A stretch of DNA of 64,000 nt from Humitalea rosea (GTDB lineage: Bacteria; Pseudomonadota; Alphaproteobacteria; Acetobacterales; Acetobacteraceae), in NCBI RefSeq assembly GCF_003253705.1, contig NZ_QKYU01000004.1, positions 1 to 64,000 on the forward strand, written 5' to 3'. Position 1 is the stretch's first letter; each line of letters opens with the position of its first letter. A program made the translations under genes and the position numbers. A model generated the notes under the pieces. It made no database searches, had not been told where the DNA came from, and saw only the letters and a list, made by a program, of their open reading frames with translations. Shown piece after piece: positions 61,986 through 64,000 of this stretch.

Positions 61986-62587
61986 CCATCATGATGACGC
62001 CAGAGAAGCGCGCGGCAGAGGAGCGCACGGCAGAGGAGCGCGCGGCGCTGGTCGCCGAGATCGGCGCGATGATGGAGGGCCGGGCGGATGGCCGCTACGG
62101 CCTGCATGACGTCACGCAGAGGCAGCATGCCTTGCAGGCCGCCTGGCAGGCCGAGCGCGAGGGCGAGCCGGACGCGCTGGTCGCCGCGGCCCTGCTGCAC
62201 GACATCGGCCATCTGGTGCATGACCTTGGCGAAAACCCCGCCGAGGATGGCGTGGACGACAAGCATGAGGAATACGGCCACGCCTGGCTCGCCCGCGCCT
62301 TCCCGCCGGAGGTGACCGAACCGGTGCGGCTGCATGTGGCCGCCAAGCGCTTCCTCTGCGCGACCGAGCCCGGATACTTCGACAAGCTGGCGCCGGACAG
62401 CGTGTTGAGCCTCAGCCTGCAAGGCGGACCGATGTCGGCGGAGGAGGTCGCGGCCTTCCGCGCCCTGCCCCAGGCCGAAGCCGCGGTGCGGCTGCGCCGC
62501 TATGACGAGGAAGCCAAGATCGCCGGGCTGGAGACGCCGCCCGTCGCGCATTTCCTGCCCTTCGTGGCGCGCAGCCTGGGCGGCTGA
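61982..62587 (+). CDS. HD-domain protein, PhnZ-like
   Basis: A 201-residue HD-domain protein. QRQHALQAA gives one His ligand, AALLHDIGHLVHD the His-Asp pair, KHEEYGHAWLARAF a further His, and YFDKLAPDSVLSLSLQGGPMS is the tail conserved in PhnZ-like mixed-valent diiron oxygenases, which cleave 1-hydroxy-2-aminoethylphosphonate or similar phosphonates. Other members are uncharacterised phosphohydrolase-like proteins. The start overlaps the histidine kinase stop by 4 bp (ATGA), so it is translated with the signalling pair, an unusual linkage. The Tyr and Glu that gate iron in PhnZ cannot be placed with certainty. Confidence 0.8.
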   Translation: MTIMMTPEKRAAEERTAEERAALVAEIGAMMEGRADGRYGLHDVTQRQHALQAAWQAEREGEPDALVAAALLHDIGHLVHDLGENPAEDGVDDKHEEYGHAWLARAFPPEVTEPVRLHVAAKRFLCATEPGYFDKLAPDSVLSLSLQGGPMSAEEVAAFRALPQAEAAVRLRRYDEEAKIAGLETPPVAHFLPFVARSLGG

Positions 62588-62711
62588 CGCGGCAGCCTAC
62601 CTCGGCGGCGCGAGCCCGGACTTCGCCGATCGTCTCGTTTTCGGCAACGTCATGATGGCGCGCGGCGTCAGGCGGCACGCGGCACGCGGGTGGGATGTCA
62701 GGCGCGCGGTA

Positions 62712-63659
62712 TCACAGGTAGCGCGCGATCCCTGCCGCGACCGCCCGCCGCGCCTCCTGCGCCTGGGACAGCAGCGCGGTCTGGCCGATGAAGCCATGCG
62801 GGACGCCGCGATAGAGCGTCATGCTGTGCTCGACCCCGGCGGCGGTCAGCTTGCGGTCGAGCTTCAGCGTATCGTCCAGCAGCGGATCCAACCCCGCCGC
62901 CAGCAGCAGCAGCGGCGGCAACCCCGCCATGTCGGCATGCAGCGGATAGCCATGGCTCGCCGTCGCGCCACCGAGATGAAGGTCCCAATACCAGGCGAGC
63001 TTGTCGGTCGAGAGGCCATAGGTGCCATCGCCCCAGTCGCGATGAGACTCACTGTCATGCTCGGCCGAAAGCATCCCATAGATGATGGCGCCGAAGCGCG
63101 GCCCCGGCTCCCCGGCATCGCGCAGCGCCAGCAGTGCCGAGAGGGCCAGGTTGCCACCGGCGGAATCGCCGGCGATGCCCATGCGGTCGGCATCGAGGCC
63201 AAGGGCCGATGCCTCCGCACGGAGCCAGCGCAGCACCGCCAGCACCTGCTCCAACGCCACCGGGTAGCGATGGTCCGGCGACAGCGCGTAGTCCAGCCCG
63301 ACGATGACGGCGCCGGTTTCCGCGGCCAGCTCGCGCTTCCAGCGGTCGAGCGAGTCGATGTCACCGAAGGCGAAGCCACCGCCATGCACATGCAGGAACA
63401 CAGGCTGCGGCGCGCTGCCCTCGGGGCGGTAGAGCCGGACCTTCACCTGCGGAAAATCGCCGGTCACCAGGTGCTCGGTCACGGCGGGAAGCGCTGGCCC
63501 GCCCTCGTTCAGCGCCGCCTGATAGGCGCGGGTGGCGGCGCGCGCCTCGGGAAAGGGCTGGAGCTGGGCGTTCCCGGGGGCGACCCCTTTTTCCCGCAGC
63601 AGCGTCTGGGCGGCCAGAACTTCGGGATCGATCCAGGGGGTGGGTTTCGTGTCGGACAT
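62712..63659 (-). CDS. HSL-family alpha/beta-hydrolase (esterase)
   Basis: A 315-residue carboxylesterase of the hormone-sensitive lipase type. The oxyanion motif HVHGGGFAFGD (about residues 90-100), nucleophile elbow GDSAGGN (about 164-170), the late acid in AGLDPLLDDTL and catalytic His in GVPHGFIGQ are all in place. An N-terminal cap of roughly 60 residues is present. Cytoplasmic; cleaves small acyl esters. It is separated from the HD gene by 124 bp in the convergent direction. Confidence 0.93.
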   Translation of the reverse strand: MSDTKPTPWIDPEVLAAQTLLREKGVAPGNAQLQPFPEARAATRAYQAALNEGGPALPAVTEHLVTGDFPQVKVRLYRPEGSAPQPVFLHVHGGGFAFGDIDSLDRWKRELAAETGAVIVGLDYALSPDHRYPVALEQVLAVLRWLRAEASALGLDADRMGIAGDSAGGNLALSALLALRDAGEPGPRFGAIIYGMLSAEHDSESHRDWGDGTYGLSTDKLAWYWDLHLGGATASHGYPLHADMAGLPPLLLLAAGLDPLLDDTLKLDRKLTAAGVEHSMTLYRGVPHGFIGQTALLSQAQEARRAVAAGIARYL

Positions 63660-63725
63660 GTCCGGCCCTGTCTTGGCTGTTGTGCGCCGACATTCGCCGC
63701 TGCCCCGGGCGACGGCAAGCGCCGG

Positions 63726-64000
63726 TCAGGCGGCATGCCGGATGGGGCGGAACGCGGCCGGATCGGCTGCCGGGAAGGCCCGGTGCAGGCGCGGCTGCGC
63801 GCCCAGGCGCAGCCCCTCCCGCTCACCCGCCTCGATCCGTTCGAGGAAGCGCGGCAGCGCGGCCTCGGCAAGCTGGCCGGTTTCGGCGCGCCACCGGGCA
63901 TTCTCGCGCCACGACCCGGCCCAGCGGCGCGTGAGCGTCTCGGCCGCATCCGGCGCGGCGCCGGGCACCGGGTTATGCCCGACAAAGACCGCGTAGCTGA
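63726..64000 (-). CDS. 3' part of an unidentified gene, cut by the window edge
   Basis: The last 91 codons of a gene that begins beyond the right edge. Visible segments are SYAVFVGHNPVPGAAPDAAETL, RRWAGSWRENARWRAETG and RFLERIEAGEREGLRLG, ending in FRPIRHAA. The composition is normal coding for this genome. I do not recognise the family. Its stop is 66 bp upstream of the esterase start, same strand. Confidence 0.55.
   Translation of the reverse strand, partial: SYAVFVGHNPVPGAAPDAAETLTRRWAGSWRENARWRAETGQLAEAALPRFLERIEAGEREGLRLGAQPRLHRAFPAADPAAFRPIRHAA

Overview
The window is GC-rich bacterial chromosome with dense, mostly operonic coding. Seven Bug-type (TctC) periplasmic receptors without transporter membrane subunits, MmgE/PrpD proteins, LigI-like amidohydrolases and CaiB-type CoA enzymes suggest a metabolically versatile alphaproteobacterium, probably an Acetobacteraceae (Roseomonas-like) soil or water organism. 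This placement is inferred from gene content; there is no rRNA or tRNA in the window.

1-14 kb, leftward: an acyl-CoA catabolic cluster with Bug receptor, nitroreductase, CaiB/racemase, a truncated KstD-type flavoprotein, NDP-forming acyl-CoA synthetase, MaoC hydratase, acyl-CoA dehydrogenase, PobA, a thiolase-like protein without its usual Cys paired with a DUF35 protein, and MmgE/PrpD. A FadR-type GntR gene (13.2 kb, rightward) closes the block. A shared palindrome (AATGGAC-N-GTCCATT type) lies at both places where this cluster could be controlled. A deleted IS5 copy sits inside the cluster.

14-16.8 kb: mobile-element zone with a short inverted-repeat (MITE-like) element, an intact IS4-family element with 9-bp target duplication, a probably broken host gene and an IS5-type remnant.

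16.8-32.4 kb: a carboxylate uptake and catabolism island bounded by two paralogous IclR regulators: MmgE/PrpD, five Bug receptors, an enolase-superfamily enzyme, an SDR, three amidohydrolases, a quinone oxidoreductase, a D-2-hydroxyacid dehydrogenase and a SnoaL-like protein. Five copies (three exact, two degenerate) of ATTCC-N7-GGAAT lie in its intergenic regions and probably form the IclR regulon.

32.6-36.2 kb: cupin, a third IclR regulator, HpaI-type aldolase and DUF6282 hydrolase, tied together by two copies of TGTTCTG-N5-CAGAACA. 36.4-38.8 kb: MarR regulator with a palindromic operator, DUF1428 and two VOC proteins.

39-52.6 kb: surface polysaccharide locus. rfbA, rfbC and rfbD (dTDP-rhamnose; no rfbB here) run right and converge on a leftward set of glycosyltransferases including a 1482-residue fusion of methyltransferase, coiled coil, GT2, GT4 and RgpF-like domains.

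52.9-59.2 kb: oxidoreductase, Bug receptor, alpha/beta hydrolase, metallo-beta-lactamase-fold hydrolase, BKACE cleavage enzyme, LysR regulator and GST, another small catabolic module. 59.8-64 kb: two-component system overlapping a PhnZ-like HD protein, an HSL-type esterase and a gene cut by the window edge.
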